A stretch of 57,132 nucleotides of DNA from Chlamydiota bacterium. GTDB taxonomy: Bacteria; Chlamydiota; Chlamydiia; Chlamydiales; Parachlamydiaceae. The position numbers were made by a program, and so were the translations under genes. Under the pieces are notes generated by a model that saw nothing but the letters and a program-made list of their open reading frames with translations, was not told the origin of the DNA and did no database searches. Shown one piece after another: positions 1 through 9,116 of this stretch. Location: the NCBI GenBank assembly GCA_013287905.1, contig JABDCW010000008.1, positions 1 through 57,132 of the forward strand, in the 5' to 3' direction. Position 1 is the stretch's first letter. Each line of letters begins with the position of its first letter.

Positions 1-1896
1 CAGCAGCTTTTTGTCATGAGGGGCAAAACGAAAGAGATGCTGATCGAACATTGTCAACGGATTCGCAATAAACATTCAGGTCAGGCCGATGTCCTCGATG
101 TGATGATCAAGGTTAATAAAGGAATTTTGCTGTCCGAGCTGCTCGAACTGACCAAAGGTTCGAGAAGTCCCGTTGACACACTGGTGAAGCAAGGTTTTTT
201 GCTGACCGACATCGTTCGTGTCGACCGCTCGCCCCTCACAAATGAAGAATATTTTCCAACCAAGCCCAAAAATGTAAATCCCGAACAATCGGCCGCTCTA
301 AAAAATATTCTTCTTTCCCTTGAAGGCAATTTTTTTCAAACACATCTTCTCTATGGAATCACAGGGAGCGGAAAGACTGAAGTGTACCTTCAAGCTATTG
401 AAAAGGCATTGCAATACGGCAAGGGGACGATCATGCTCATTCCAGAAATTTCCCTCACACCGCAAACGATCGAACGCTTCCGGGGCCGTTTTAATGAAAG
501 CATAGCCATTTTGCATCACAGGCTAAGCGTTGGGGAGCGATTTGACGAATGGCATAAAATTCACCGGGGGGAGGCTAAAATCGTCATTGGTGCCCGTTCC
601 GCAATATTTAGCCCTGTAAAAAATTTAGGACTGATCATTGTCGATGAAGAGCATGAAATGTCTTATAAGCAAAATGAAATTGCCCCATGTTACCATGCAC
701 GCGATGTTGCCGTGATGCGGGGAAAACTAAACAACGCTTCCGTCATACTAGGCAGCGCAACTCCCAGCCTCGAAAGCTATTATAACGCCCTTCAGGGAAA
801 ATACACCCTAAATACATTAATGAACCGGGCTGAAGCACAGTCGCTCCCTAAATTTACCATTGTCGATATGAAAGAGGAGTATTTGAAGGCCAAGTCAATG
901 ACCAGTTTTTCCGATCTTTTACTAAAAGGGATCTGCCTGAGAAGAGATAAGGGAGAGCAGACCATTCTTCTTCTCAACAGACGCGGATATCATACGACAA
1001 TGACCTGTCAAAGCTGCGCCCTGGCAGTGCGCTGCACCCATTGCGATGTGGCATTGACATTCCATTTAGGCGATAATCATTTGGCCTGCCACTTATGCGG
1101 TCATTTCTTGGCTCCCCCGCCAAGACAATGTCCTAAATGCCAATGCGGCAACACAATGAAATATAAGGGAGTCGGGACAGAGCATGTGGAGAGGGCCTTG
1201 CATGCAATACTCAAAGAGATCCGGACAATACGGGTCGATGCCGATACGACAAAACACAAAGGAAGCCACCAAAAATTATTGCGCGATTTTGCATGCGGGA
1301 AGGCAGATGTTCTCATCGGAACGCAAATGATCGCCAAAGGGCTCCATTTCCCCCAGGTGACTCTGGTTGGCATTCTCAATAGCGACATGACCCTCAATAT
1401 ACCCGATTTTCGCGCATCTGAAACCGCTTTTCAACTCATCACACAAGTTGCCGGACGGGCCGGAAGAGGTGCAGTGGAGGGAGAGGTCATTGTCCAAACC
1501 TGCCTTCCGGACAACAGCACGATTACTTTTGCAGCCGCCCAGGATTTTCAAAAATTTTATGAGGAAGAAATTGCTGTCCGAAAATTGTTCTCCTATCCCC
1601 CCTTTGCCTCTTTGGCCAAATTGACATTTTCAGGGGAGGATAAAGGAAAAACACACCAGGTGGCGGAGCAATTCCGCGAAGAGCTCCTGCGCCTTTTGCC
1701 GAAAGAATTCGAACTGCATTCTGTCGTCGCATCGGGCCATGCAAAAATTAAAGATAAATTCCGCTTTCAAGTTTTGATCCGGGGGCCTGGTATTTATCCC
1801 ATCTCGCAAAGTTTGATTGCCCTCAAAGCTTCATCGACATGGCCAAAATCTGTCCATATTCTCATCGACATCAACCCCTCATCGACATTTTTTTAA
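1..1896 (+). CDS. priA: Primosomal protein N' (replication restart helicase PriA), 5' truncated by window
   Basis: This is a 3'-to-5' superfamily 2 DNA helicase that restarts stalled forks by loading the primosome. The reading frame is open from base 1, so the N-terminal DNA-binding part lies outside the window; about 631 residues are present where the family has about 730. Visible are the Walker A motif (GITGSGKTEVYLQ), the DEEH box, and the eight-cysteine double zinc-binding insert (CQSC, CTHC, CHLC, CPKC). The helicase C lobe follows with GTQMIAKGLHFPQV and QVAGRAGRG. The methionine at base 16 is internal, not a start. The gene converges on the next gene, with a GTGCCC-type hairpin arm between them. 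Confidence 0.96.
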   Translation, partial: QQLFVMRGKTKEMLIEHCQRIRNKHSGQADVLDVMIKVNKGILLSELLELTKGSRSPVDTLVKQGFLLTDIVRVDRSPLTNEEYFPTKPKNVNPEQSAALKNILLSLEGNFFQTHLLYGITGSGKTEVYLQAIEKALQYGKGTIMLIPEISLTPQTIERFRGRFNESIAILHHRLSVGERFDEWHKIHRGEAKIVIGARSAIFSPVKNLGLIIVDEEHEMSYKQNEIAPCYHARDVAVMRGKLNNASVILGSATPSLESYYNALQGKYTLNTLMNRAEAQSLPKFTIVDMKEEYLKAKSMTSFSDLLLKGICLRRDKGEQTILLLNRRGYHTTMTCQSCALAVRCTHCDVALTFHLGDNHLACHLCGHFLAPPPRQCPKCQCGNTMKYKGVGTEHVERALHAILKEIRTIRVDADTTKHKGSHQKLLRDFACGKADVLIGTQMIAKGLHFPQVTLVGILNSDMTLNIPDFRASETAFQLITQVAGRAGRGAVEGEVIVQTCLPDNSTITFAAAQDFQKFYEEEIAVRKLFSYPPFASLAKLTFSGEDKGKTHQVAEQFREELLRLLPKEFELHSVVASGHAKIKDKFRFQVLIRGPGIYPISQSLIALKASSTWPKSVHILIDINPSSTFF

Positions 1897-1900
1897 ATTA

Positions 1901-1975
1901 CATACCCGTGGCCGTGAGTGCCCGTGCCCGTGAGCGTGCCCGTGCCCGTGCCCGCTTCTATTTATCATTTCCGAT
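1901..1975. repeat. Single arm of the GTGCCC hairpin family
   Basis: Hexameric GTGCCC/GTGAGC motifs are followed by the conserved tail TTTATCATTTCCGATTTT. This is the same unit as in the arrays at 16.3 and 47.7 kb and the full palindrome at 20.8 kb, but here the opposite arm is absent. It fills the whole gap between the convergent ends of priA and the next gene, abutting the stop codon of the latter. Confidence 0.85.
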
Positions 1976-1976
1976 T

Positions 1977-2777
1977 TTAAAATGACCTCTTAAAAATCTC
2001 ATGGATCCAACCTTCCAGCTTGCTATACGGAAGACACACTTGGGTATAAAACGTCTTTACTGTATTGAAAAGTTCTCTTTCGCCCAATAAATACAATGAA
2101 TCGGCCATTTTTCCGAGCCTGACTCCATAACCGGTCCAACATTGGCCGGAGGAAGGGTTGGCAACCGGAGCATTCGCTGTCATATCCCACCCCCACGATT
2201 TCAACACAAGCTCAACGCCACGTCTATAGTTAATCATGAACTCTTTATTTGACTTCAACTGTGCAAACTCTTGGGTGCTAAAGCAATATTCGTCTCCATG
2301 ACCCGCACTTGGTCGGTTGATGGGAAACATCCACCAATCATAATGTGCATGGGCAAAAATATCCCACCTGCCGGACGCTGCCCACTTTTCAAAATCCTCT
2401 AGCGTATAACCAAGGCTTAATCGTTCATTCTTTACCTTTGCTGTCTCAGAAGATGAAGGCTGCGGCTGAGCTGGGGGTGGCGGTGCGGCTGTCAGCCTCG
2501 GATTTTGGGTAGTAGAAGGAGGAAGAGCCTGCTGCAAATTTTGAGGAATTTTTGTGTGCAGGTTTTGAGGGACGTTGGGTTGTTTTGCTGACTGATCATT
2601 ACTCTTATGAATTTGGACCTTTCGGTCCTTCCAGGAGACAGCTCCAAAGACGATAAGGAATACTCCCGCGCTCAGGATACTTAAGGCAACGATCGTAAGC
2701 AAAGAACCGGAACGTTTGGCCAATGTAGGTTGCGACAATGGATGGAAGATAAAATTATAGATATTCTTTACTTGCAT
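1977..2777 (-). CDS. Hypothetical single-pass membrane protein
   Basis: A 266-residue protein I do not recognise. It has a short basic N-terminus, one strong membrane segment at about residues 24-47 (LLTIVALSILSAGVFLIVFG), and a Pro/Gln/Thr-rich linker at about residues 55-110. A soluble C-terminal domain of about 150 residues is rich in Trp, Tyr and His. The layout suggests an N-in membrane anchor with the folded domain outside the cytoplasm. The start is the ATG at 2777. It is transcribed divergently from rpmE2, and a perfect 25-bp-arm palindrome lies in the shared upstream region. Function is unknown. Confidence 0.75.
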   Translation of the reverse strand: MQVKNIYNFIFHPLSQPTLAKRSGSLLTIVALSILSAGVFLIVFGAVSWKDRKVQIHKSNDQSAKQPNVPQNLHTKIPQNLQQALPPSTTQNPRLTAAPPPPAQPQPSSSETAKVKNERLSLGYTLEDFEKWAASGRWDIFAHAHYDWWMFPINRPSAGHGDEYCFSTQEFAQLKSNKEFMINYRRGVELVLKSWGWDMTANAPVANPSSGQCWTGYGVRLGKMADSLYLLGERELFNTVKTFYTQVCLPYSKLEGWIHEIFKRSF

Positions 2778-2881
2778 TTTATTTCATATAAATAGAGTTA
2801 GTCCTACCCAATAATAAATAATAGAAACAAAAATTTCAAGTCGGAAAGGAGATTTCATTGGTCTGTAAGAAGATTAAAGAA

Positions 2882-2962
2882 AACGACAATAGGGACCATA
2901 GCGACACCAATTAAGGACGATAATGACCAATCCTTAATGTCGCTATGGTCCCTATTGTCGTT
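2882..2962. repeat. Long palindrome with perfect 25-bp arms
   Basis: The arm at 2882-2906 (AACGACAATAGGGACCATAG...) is exactly complementary to 2938-2962, with a partly self-complementary loop containing ATTAAGGA/TCCTTAAT. It belongs to the GACAATA/TTAAGGAC hairpin group also seen at 8.3 and 42.9 kb. It lies between divergent gene starts, 91 bp before rpmE2. Confidence 0.9.
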
Positions 2963-3053
2963 GATCTTCACTCTCGAATACAAAGTTCTTGCCTTTTAAG
3001 TGAAAAATAAATACAATCGTGCTTTATTCACTAAAGATTGTTGGAGCATATCA

Positions 3054-3401
3054 ATGAAAAAAAACATTCACCCAAAATATCAACAAGTATTATTTGTCGA
3101 TTCGGCAACCGGCCACAGATTTTTGTGCGGTTCTACCCTTCAGCCACAAGCCACTGAAGTTTTCAATGGAAAAGAATATCCTGTACAGAGAGTGTCGACA
3201 TCTTCCGCTTCCCATCCATTTTTTACAGGAAGCAAACAGCTCGTAGATGCTGAAGGCCGTGTAGATAAGTTTAATAAGCGTTACGCGCAAAAGCCTGCCA
3301 GCGACAAAGAAGGGAAAAAAGACAAAGAAGAAAAAGATAGTAAGGAAGAAAAAAAAGAGAAAACAAAAAAAGTTACCTCTGCCCCTAAAGCACAGAAGTA
3401 A
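3054..3401 (+). CDS. rpmE2: 50S ribosomal protein L31 type B with long lysine-rich tail
   Basis: This is a ribosomal large-subunit protein at the inter-subunit bridge. The start is set by GGAG about 9 bases before ATG at 3054 and by the family N-terminus MKKNIHPKY; an upstream in-frame GTG at 3000 is not needed. The protein has 115 residues. The CxxC zinc motif of type A L31 is absent, as expected for the type B (zinc-independent) form. The conserved motif [10 protein letters not shown] is present. After about residue 80 there is an extra tail made almost only of K, E and D. It heads the chlamydial rpmE-prfA-prmC-ffh block. Confidence 0.92.
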   Translation: MKKNIHPKYQQVLFVDSATGHRFLCGSTLQPQATEVFNGKEYPVQRVSTSSASHPFFTGSKQLVDAEGRVDKFNKRYAQKPASDKEGKKDKEEKDSKEEKKEKTKKVTSAPKAQK

Positions 3402-3438
3402 TCGGCTGCCTTTGCATTCTTGTCACACCTTTCACTCT

Positions 3439-3466
3439 CTTACGCAAAATACAATTTTTGCGTAAG
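3439..3466 (+). terminator. Hairpin after rpmE2 (possible terminator or attenuator)
   Basis: An 11-bp perfect stem (CTTACGCAAAA with TTTTGCGTAAG) and a 6-base loop lie 38 bases after the rpmE2 stop. No clear T tract follows, so it may separate rpmE2 from prfA expression only in part. Confidence 0.45.
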
Positions 3467-3510
3467 GGTCAGTCCTCTCACAGGCATTTTTTCCTTGAGT
3501 ATTTACGTTT

Positions 3511-4578
3511 ATGGAAAATAAAATCCGCAACTTTCTATCCCGTTTAGCTGAACTCGAGTCCGTTCTTGGACACCCCGATGTCTTTAATGATCAAAAAAAA
3601 TACCGGGCTCTCGCTCAGGAACATGCCCATATTTCCGAAATAAAAAAAAACTACGACGCTATTCAAAACGCTAAACGGCAAATTGCAGACAACAAAGAGC
3701 TGCTGTCCAACGAAAAAGACCCGGAATTTACCGAAGTTTTACGCGAGGACAATCAAGTACTGGAAGCGAGGATTACCGAACTGCAGTCAAAATTGGAACA
3801 ATTATTAGTTCCTCCAGACCCCTTGGACCACTCCAATACGATTTTGGAATTGCGGGCCGGCACCGGGGGCGATGAAGCTGCCCTTTTTGTTGGCGATTGC
3901 GTCCGCATGTACAAGCTCTACGCAGACAAAATGAACTGGAAATACGAGCTCCTTTCATGCACTCCTTCGGAAATTGGCGGTTTTAAAGAATACATCATGG
4001 TTCTCTCCGGGGAAAATGTCTACCGGTTTTTAAAACATGAAGGGGGAACGCACCGCGTTCAACGGATCCCTGCAACGGAAGCTCAAGGACGCGTACATAC
4101 CTCTGCAATTACAATTGCCGTATTGCCTGAACCAGAAGACGATGTCGATGTCCATATCGATGAAAAAGACTTGCGGGTCGATACCTACCGTTCCTCGGGA
4201 GCCGGCGGCCAGCACGTCAATACAACAGACAGCGCAGTTCGTTTAACGCACATTCCGACAGGAGTTGTTGTCTACTGTCAGCAGGAGCGAAGCCAGCATA
4301 AAAACAAAGATAAGGCAATGCGGCTGCTAAAAGTGAAAATTGCGGAAGCAGAGCGGGAAAAGAAACAGGCAGCCATTGCAGGTGCGAGAGCTCAGCAAGT
4401 GGGCAGCGGTGATCGTTCGGAAAGGATCCGGACCTATAACTTCCCCCAAAACAGGATAACCGATCATCGGATTGGATTGACCAAATACGATTTAAGTGAA
4501 GTGATGAACGGCAAACTTTATGAATTCTCCACGGCACTGGTCGCTCATCTTCATCAGCAACAGCTGTCGGAGGGGTGA
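3511..4578 (+). CDS. prfA: Peptide chain release factor 1
   Basis: RF1 reads UAA and UAG stop codons and triggers peptidyl-tRNA hydrolysis on the ribosome. The protein has 355 residues, the normal length. The peptidyl transferase GGQ motif is present in [17 protein letters not shown]. The RF1-type tripeptide anticodon is in the segment [18 protein letters not shown], where PAT fits the RF1 PxT consensus rather than the SPF of RF2. The stop overlaps the start of prmC, whose product methylates this GGQ glutamine, so the enzyme and its substrate are translationally coupled. Confidence 0.97.
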   Translation: MENKIRNFLSRLAELESVLGHPDVFNDQKKYRALAQEHAHISEIKKNYDAIQNAKRQIADNKELLSNEKDPEFTEVLREDNQVLEARITELQSKLEQLLVPPDPLDHSNTILELRAGTGGDEAALFVGDCVRMYKLYADKMNWKYELLSCTPSEIGGFKEYIMVLSGENVYRFLKHEGGTHRVQRIPATEAQGRVHTSAITIAVLPEPEDDVDVHIDEKDLRVDTYRSSGAGGQHVNTTDSAVRLTHIPTGVVVYCQQERSQHKNKDKAMRLLKVKIAEAEREKKQAAIAGARAQQVGSGDRSERIRTYNFPQNRITDHRIGLTKYDLSEVMNGKLYEFSTALVAHLHQQQLSEG

Positions 4579-5426
4579 TGAAACTCGTACTAGAGGTGCT
4601 GAACCATTCCATTGACTATTTGCAGAAGAAAAAAGTAAAGGATGCGAGAAAAGAAGCGGAAGAGCTTATCGGAGAGGCACTTGGACTTGGCCGCATGGGT
4701 GTATACCTCTCATTTGATAAACCCCTGACAGACGCGGAATTAGATAAATGCCGCGAATGGTTAAAACGGCGAGGACAAGGAGAGCCTATCCAATATATTT
4801 CCGGCAATCACCGCTTCCTGAGTTGCGATGTTACATTGACCCGCGATGTTATCATTCCAAGACAAGAGACGGAAATCCTGGCCGACAAGATCATCAGGAC
4901 CTTAACAAACCGTTCCTTACAGGGTAAAACCCTATGGGATGTTTGTTGCGGCTCGGGCTGCATCGGCATTTCAATAAAAAAAGCGCTTCCCCATATACAT
5001 GTAGTCATGTCGGACCTGTCAGCTAAAGCTCTCGAAGTTGCCAAAGAAAATGCCAAAAGAAACCACGTCGATATCGAATTTTTAGAAGGCGATCTTCTGG
5101 AGCCCTTTGCAAATCAAAAGACCGATTTTTTTGTTTGCAATCCTCCTTATATTGCCGAAAGCGAAAAGGAAACTCTCGACCGCGAAGTGCGCGATTACGA
5201 ACCCCACAGCGCTCTATTCTCCGGAAAAACCGGCCTGGAATTTTACGTCAGGTTAGCAGAGCAATTGCCTAATTTCTTGCACCCCCAAGCACTTGTATGG
5301 CTGGAAATGGGAGCCGGCCAGGGAAATGAGATGTTGAAGATATTTGCATCGCCAAAGTGGAAATCGAGAAAAGTGGAACAGGACTGGGCAGGCCACGACA
5401 GATTTTTTTTACTTGAAATTGAATGA
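4578..5426 (+). CDS. prmC: Release factor glutamine methyltransferase PrmC (HemK)
   Basis: This SAM-dependent enzyme N5-methylates the glutamine of the GGQ motif in release factors. The SAM motif I is DVCCGSGCIGI and the catalytic NPPY motif is in FFVCNPPYIAES. The product has 282 residues. The ATG at 4578 overlaps the prfA stop as TGATG and is preceded by the strong site GGAGGGG, so it is preferred over the GTG at 4575. Confidence 0.96.
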   Translation: MKLVLEVLNHSIDYLQKKKVKDARKEAEELIGEALGLGRMGVYLSFDKPLTDAELDKCREWLKRRGQGEPIQYISGNHRFLSCDVTLTRDVIIPRQETEILADKIIRTLTNRSLQGKTLWDVCCGSGCIGISIKKALPHIHVVMSDLSAKALEVAKENAKRNHVDIEFLEGDLLEPFANQKTDFFVCNPPYIAESEKETLDREVRDYEPHSALFSGKTGLEFYVRLAEQLPNFLHPQALVWLEMGAGQGNEMLKIFASPKWKSRKVEQDWAGHDRFFLLEIE

Positions 5427-5485
5427 TTTTTGTTTTATATTTTTGTTACTATGGATGAAACAACCTTAAATTTTGGAATTTTTTA

Positions 5486-6818
5486 ATGTTTGGCGCCCTT
5501 ACCAATTCGATGCAAAAACTTGTGGCTGCATTTGCCGGAAAAAAGCAGTTGTCTGAGGATAACATCTCAGAAGCTGTCAGTCAGGTGCGTCTGGCCCTTC
5601 TCGATGCCGATGTCAACTATTCTGTCGTAAAGACATTTATTAAACGGGTCAAAGACCTGGCTTTAGGGGATGCCGTCATCAAATCAGTGACGCCGGGGCA
5701 GCAGTTCATTAAAATTGTTCACGATGAACTTGTGAAGTTAATGGGCGGGGGGGAATCGGCAATTCAAATTGCTGACACTAAACCGTCCGTAATCATGATG
5801 TGCGGTCTACAGGGTTCCGGAAAAACGACGCAATGCGCTAAATTGGCAAAATACTTAAAGAAGAACAACCAATGCCACTCTCCTTTGCTCGTTGCCTGCG
5901 ATCTGCAGCGTCCGGCAGCGGTTGACCAATTGAAAATTCTTGGGGAACAAATCGGCGCGCCGGTCTTTGCCATCCCGGGAGAAACAGACCCTGTCAAGGT
6001 TGCAAAAGCGGCGCTGGACCTGGCCAAGAAAAACAAACACGATGTAATGATTGTCGATACTGCCGGAAGATTGCATATCGACGAGAAGCTCATGCTGGAA
6101 CTTGCAGAGCTCAAAGAAATAGTAAAACCAAAAGAAGTCTTATTTGTTGCCAATGCAACGATTGGCCAGGATGCTGTAAATACCGCGGCAGCTTTCCATA
6201 AACAAATAGCCATCACCGGCACAATTTTGACCATGCTGGATGGCAATGCTAAGGGCGGCGCTGCAATCTCTATCCGTGAAATCACAGGACAGCCGCTAAA
6301 ATTTGAAGGGGTAGGAGAAAAGCTGGACGACCTTCAGCTCTTTAGTCCTATCTCGATGGCTGACCGTATCTTAGGGATGGGAGACACGATCAATTTAGTT
6401 AGAAAAGCCCAGGAGCATATCAAAGAAGACGATGCTAAGCTTCTGGAAAAAAAATTGCGTTCCGCAACCTTTACCTATGATGACTATCTGGCGCAAATCC
6501 AAATGGTCAAAAAAAATGGGCTCGTTCAAGAGCCTTCTTGGAATGTTGCCTGGCATGAGCAGTCTTAAGGACATGGACTTTGACGAAGGCGAATTCTTCA
6601 AAGTGGAAGCAATCATTCAATCCATGACCCCTAACGAAAGACTTGAAAAATGCGAACTTGTCGTCTCGCGGCGCCATCGCATTGCCAAAGGAAGCGGGAC
6701 TGGAATAGATCAGGTAAATAAGCTCGTGAAGTCCTTTCAACGGGCAAAACAAATGTGCAAAAATATGCCAAATATGAAACAATTAGAAAAGATGATGGGA
6801 GGAGCCAGATGGCGCTGA
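5486..6818 (+). CDS. ffh: Signal recognition particle GTPase Ffh, reading frame broken by an extra A in an A8 run
   Basis: Ffh binds signal sequences and 4.5S RNA and targets nascent membrane proteins to FtsY. The N and G domains read in one frame from 5486: P-loop GLQGSGKTTQ, DTAGRLH and the GVGEKLDDL closing motif. At 6509-6516 there are eight A's where seven would keep the frame. As written, the first frame stops at 6568. The methionine-rich M domain (MGSFKSLLGMLPGM..., end at 6818) continues in the next frame. Restoring one base gives 443 residues, the family's normal length. The G4 motif reads TMLD instead of TKLD, and the usual VDA motif reads ANA. Either the frame is restored by slippage on the A run, or this is a sequencing error; loss of an essential gene is less likely. 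Confidence 0.9.
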
Positions 6819-7141
6819 AAATTAGATTACGGAAACAAGGTCGCAATAACCGTCCATTTTTCCGTTTGGTGCTGGCAGATGCCAGATCGCCTCGCGATGG
6901 AAAATATGTAGAAGCTCTTGGATGGTACAATCCGTTTGAAAGCGAGCTGGACAAGGGAGTTTCGTTCAACAAAGAACGGATCAGCCACTGGCTGAGCATA
7001 GGCGCTGAATTATCAGAGTCTGTGCAAAACTTGATCAAAAAAGTCGAACCAGGTATTGTTCATGCACTGACAGCAAAAGTTCAGGCGCATAAGGCACACG
7101 CTACTTCAAAAAGAAAAGCCAGAAAAAAAGCTGCTGCTTAA
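6809..7141 (+). CDS. rpsP: 30S ribosomal protein S16
   Basis: This is a small-subunit assembly protein. The start at 6809 is chosen because GGGAGGA lies just before it and the family N-terminus MALKIRLRKQGR begins there; reading further upstream runs into ffh coding sequence. It has 110 residues, with motifs FFRLVLADARSPRDGKY and LGWYNP and a basic Ala/Lys tail. The start overlaps the end of ffh by 10 bases, so the intact M-domain frame is adjacent to and coupled with rpsP. Confidence 0.97.
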   Translation: MALKIRLRKQGRNNRPFFRLVLADARSPRDGKYVEALGWYNPFESELDKGVSFNKERISHWLSIGAELSESVQNLIKKVEPGIVHALTAKVQAHKAHATSKRKARKKAAA

Positions 7142-7200
7142 GAGCCTGTTCAATATCTAAGGTTCTTTAAGTTCAGGTCTTTATGCACTGACCAGAGAAT

Positions 7201-7899
7201 ATGAAGCAAAAAATCGATATTTTGTCGCTTTTTCCCGGTTATTTTAAAGGGCCCTTCGATGAGAGCATCATCGGACTTGCGCGGAAAAATGGGATTATCG
7301 ATATTCAACTGATCGATATTCGACAATTTGCCGATAACCGTTACCGGCGCGTGGATGACCGTCCCTATGGTGGAGGGCCCGGAATGGTCATGATGCCAAA
7401 GCCGGTCGTTAATGCTATACGGAGCGTGAAACAGCAAAAGTCTCATGTTGTGTACCTCTCGCCGCAAGGGACCATCCTTGACGCGAAAAAAGCTCGCGAG
7501 TTGGCCCAATATGAGCATTTGATCCTCCTTTGCGGCCATTACGAAGGGATCGATGAAAGGGCTTTGAGCGAAGTGGATGAGGAGATCAGCATTGGAGATT
7601 ATGTTCTTACGAATGGCTGTTTGCCGGCAATCGTCCTTATTGACGCCGTTGTAAGATTCATCCCCGGGGTATTAGGACATGCAGGCGCTGCTGACGAAGA
7701 TTCTTTTGAAGCGGCAAAAGAAGGAATGTTTGATTGTCCGCATTATACAAGACCAGAGGTATTTGAAGAAAAATCAGTGCCGGATGTACTGTTGTCCGGC
7801 AACCATAAAAAAATAATAGAGTGGCGCCATGAGCAGGCAAAGAAAAAAACAAGCCGTGTCCGCCCAGACTTAAGTAAAAAAGGAAAACGAGATGAGTAA
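7201..7899 (+). CDS. trmD: tRNA (guanine-37-N1)-methyltransferase
   Basis: TrmD makes m1G37 next to the anticodon, which prevents +1 frameshifting. It has 232 residues. The trefoil-knot SAM motifs are visible: [36 protein letters not shown] and the [15 protein letters not shown] segment. The usual TGGE is TNGC here. A 59-base gap follows rpsP, and the 3' end overlaps rplS by 8 bases. Confidence 0.97.
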   Translation: MKQKIDILSLFPGYFKGPFDESIIGLARKNGIIDIQLIDIRQFADNRYRRVDDRPYGGGPGMVMMPKPVVNAIRSVKQQKSHVVYLSPQGTILDAKKARELAQYEHLILLCGHYEGIDERALSEVDEEISIGDYVLTNGCLPAIVLIDAVVRFIPGVLGHAGAADEDSFEAAKEGMFDCPHYTRPEVFEEKSVPDVLLSGNHKKIIEWRHEQAKKKTSRVRPDLSKKGKRDE

Positions 7900-8311
7900 A
7901 TCAGCTGTCATTAATAAGCTGGAAAGTAAGCAGCTTAAAGAGAACCTCGCAACATTTCGGGTAGGGGATACTGTACGTGTGCACACCCGCATTATCGAGG
8001 GGGAAAAGGAACGTATCCAGGTATTTACCGGTACAGTCATTGCGCGCAAAGGGACCGGACTTTCCGAAACCTTTTCCGTACACCGCGTGGCTTACGGCGA
8101 AGGGATGGAACGGGTATTTTTATTGCACAGTCCCCGCATTTCTAAAATTGAAGTGACTAAGGATGGAGATGTACGACGCAGCAAACTCTATTACTTGCGT
8201 GGAACTTCCGGAAAAGCTTCTAAAATTAAATCGCGTATCACTAAACGCCAGGCAAAGGAAGTGGAGCCAGCGCAAGAAGCCGTGAATGCTGTGAATGCTG
8301 AAACTGTGTAA
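7892..8311 (+). CDS. rplS: 50S ribosomal protein L19
   Basis: A large-subunit protein at the 30S interface, 139 residues. Typical motifs are [39 protein letters not shown] and [11 protein letters not shown] short Ala/Glu/Val tail of about 20 residues extends past the usual end. The start overlaps trmD by 8 bases, completing the ffh-rpsP-trmD-rplS operon; a long hairpin follows the stop. Confidence 0.97.
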   Translation: MSKSAVINKLESKQLKENLATFRVGDTVRVHTRIIEGEKERIQVFTGTVIARKGTGLSETFSVHRVAYGEGMERVFLLHSPRISKIEVTKDGDVRRSKLYYLRGTSGKASKIKSRITKRQAKEVEPAQEAVNAVNAETV

Positions 8312-8321
8312 ATGTTAGGGA

Positions 8322-8436
8322 AAAAATAAACGACCTTAGGGACAATAGGGACACCAATTAACGACATTAACGACGATCATCATTATCCTTATTGTCCTTA
8401 ATTGGTGTCCTTATTGTCTTTATTGTCATTTTTCTT
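8322..8436. repeat. Imperfect long palindrome after rplS
   Basis: The left arm carries GGGACAATAGGGACACCAAT and the right arm its near complement ATTGGTGTCCTTATTGTC, extended by ATTAACGAC/GTCCTTAAT units, with T runs on the right side. It is the same sequence family as at 2.9 and 42.9 kb. Its place after the ribosomal operon suits a terminator. Confidence 0.8.
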
Positions 8437-8468
8437 TTACTGTTCAGACATTGGATAGGTGCTAAAAT

Positions 8469-9107
8469 ATGAAGCTTCGCGAGTCGTTGCGATTACAGGC
8501 ACTCACGCACCATGAAAAACTTGCCTATCTTCGCGGATACCATTATATTGCAGGTATCGATGAAGTGGGGAGGGGGCCTTTGGCTGGACCTGTTTTAGCA
8601 TGCGCATGCATTATCCCTAAGGGTCTTTTCTTTGCCGGAGTTGATGACAGTAAGAAGTTATCTCCGGAAACAAGGGAATCGCTTTTCGAAAAAATATCTT
8701 CCCATGCCGATGTCAGCTATGGCTTCGGTGTTGTCTCTCATGATGAGATCGACCGGATCAATATCTATCAGGCAACAATCAAGGCAATGTTGCAGGCCAT
8801 CTCACAGTTACCCGCCGAACCGGATTATCTTTTAGTCGATGGGATGGCGCTTCCCCATCCAACCATTCCCTGTAAAAAAATCATTGGAGGAGACAGGCTG
8901 TCTCACTCGATTGCAGCGGCCTCCATTTTGGCAAAAGTCGAAAGGGACCGGTTAATGAAGGAATATCATACAAAATGGCCAGCATATGGGTTTAAAGACA
9001 ATAAAGGATATGGAACGAAGAAACATATCGATGTATTGCAAAAGATCGGCCCCTCGCCGATCCACCGTTTATCCTTTAAAGTGAAAAAAGAAACAACGGA
9101 GGAGTAG
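8469..9107 (+). CDS. rnhB: Ribonuclease HII
   Basis: RNase HII cleaves RNA in RNA-DNA hybrids and removes misincorporated ribonucleotides. The catalytic acidic residues are in [17 protein letters not shown] (Asp-Glu pair), LLVDGMALP and [15 protein letters not shown]. It has 212 residues. Its position after rplS matches chlamydial gene order. Confidence 0.95.
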   Translation: MKLRESLRLQALTHHEKLAYLRGYHYIAGIDEVGRGPLAGPVLACACIIPKGLFFAGVDDSKKLSPETRESLFEKISSHADVSYGFGVVSHDEIDRINIYQATIKAMLQAISQLPAEPDYLLVDGMALPHPTIPCKKIIGGDRLSHSIAAASILAKVERDRLMKEYHTKWPAYGFKDNKGYGTKKHIDVLQKIGPSPIHRLSFKVKKETTEE

Positions 9108-9116
9108 CAGGAGATT

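Noticed and set aside
2777..3053. rpmE2 start at the upstream GTG (3000)
   Set aside because: The extra 18 residues are not part of L31, and the downstream ATG has a proper ribosome site.
6432..6818. Separate gene for the Ffh M domain
   Set aside because: Its first 28 codons are an out-of-frame reading of the Ffh G domain; the real M domain begins exactly where the A8 run shifts the frame, so it is one gene.
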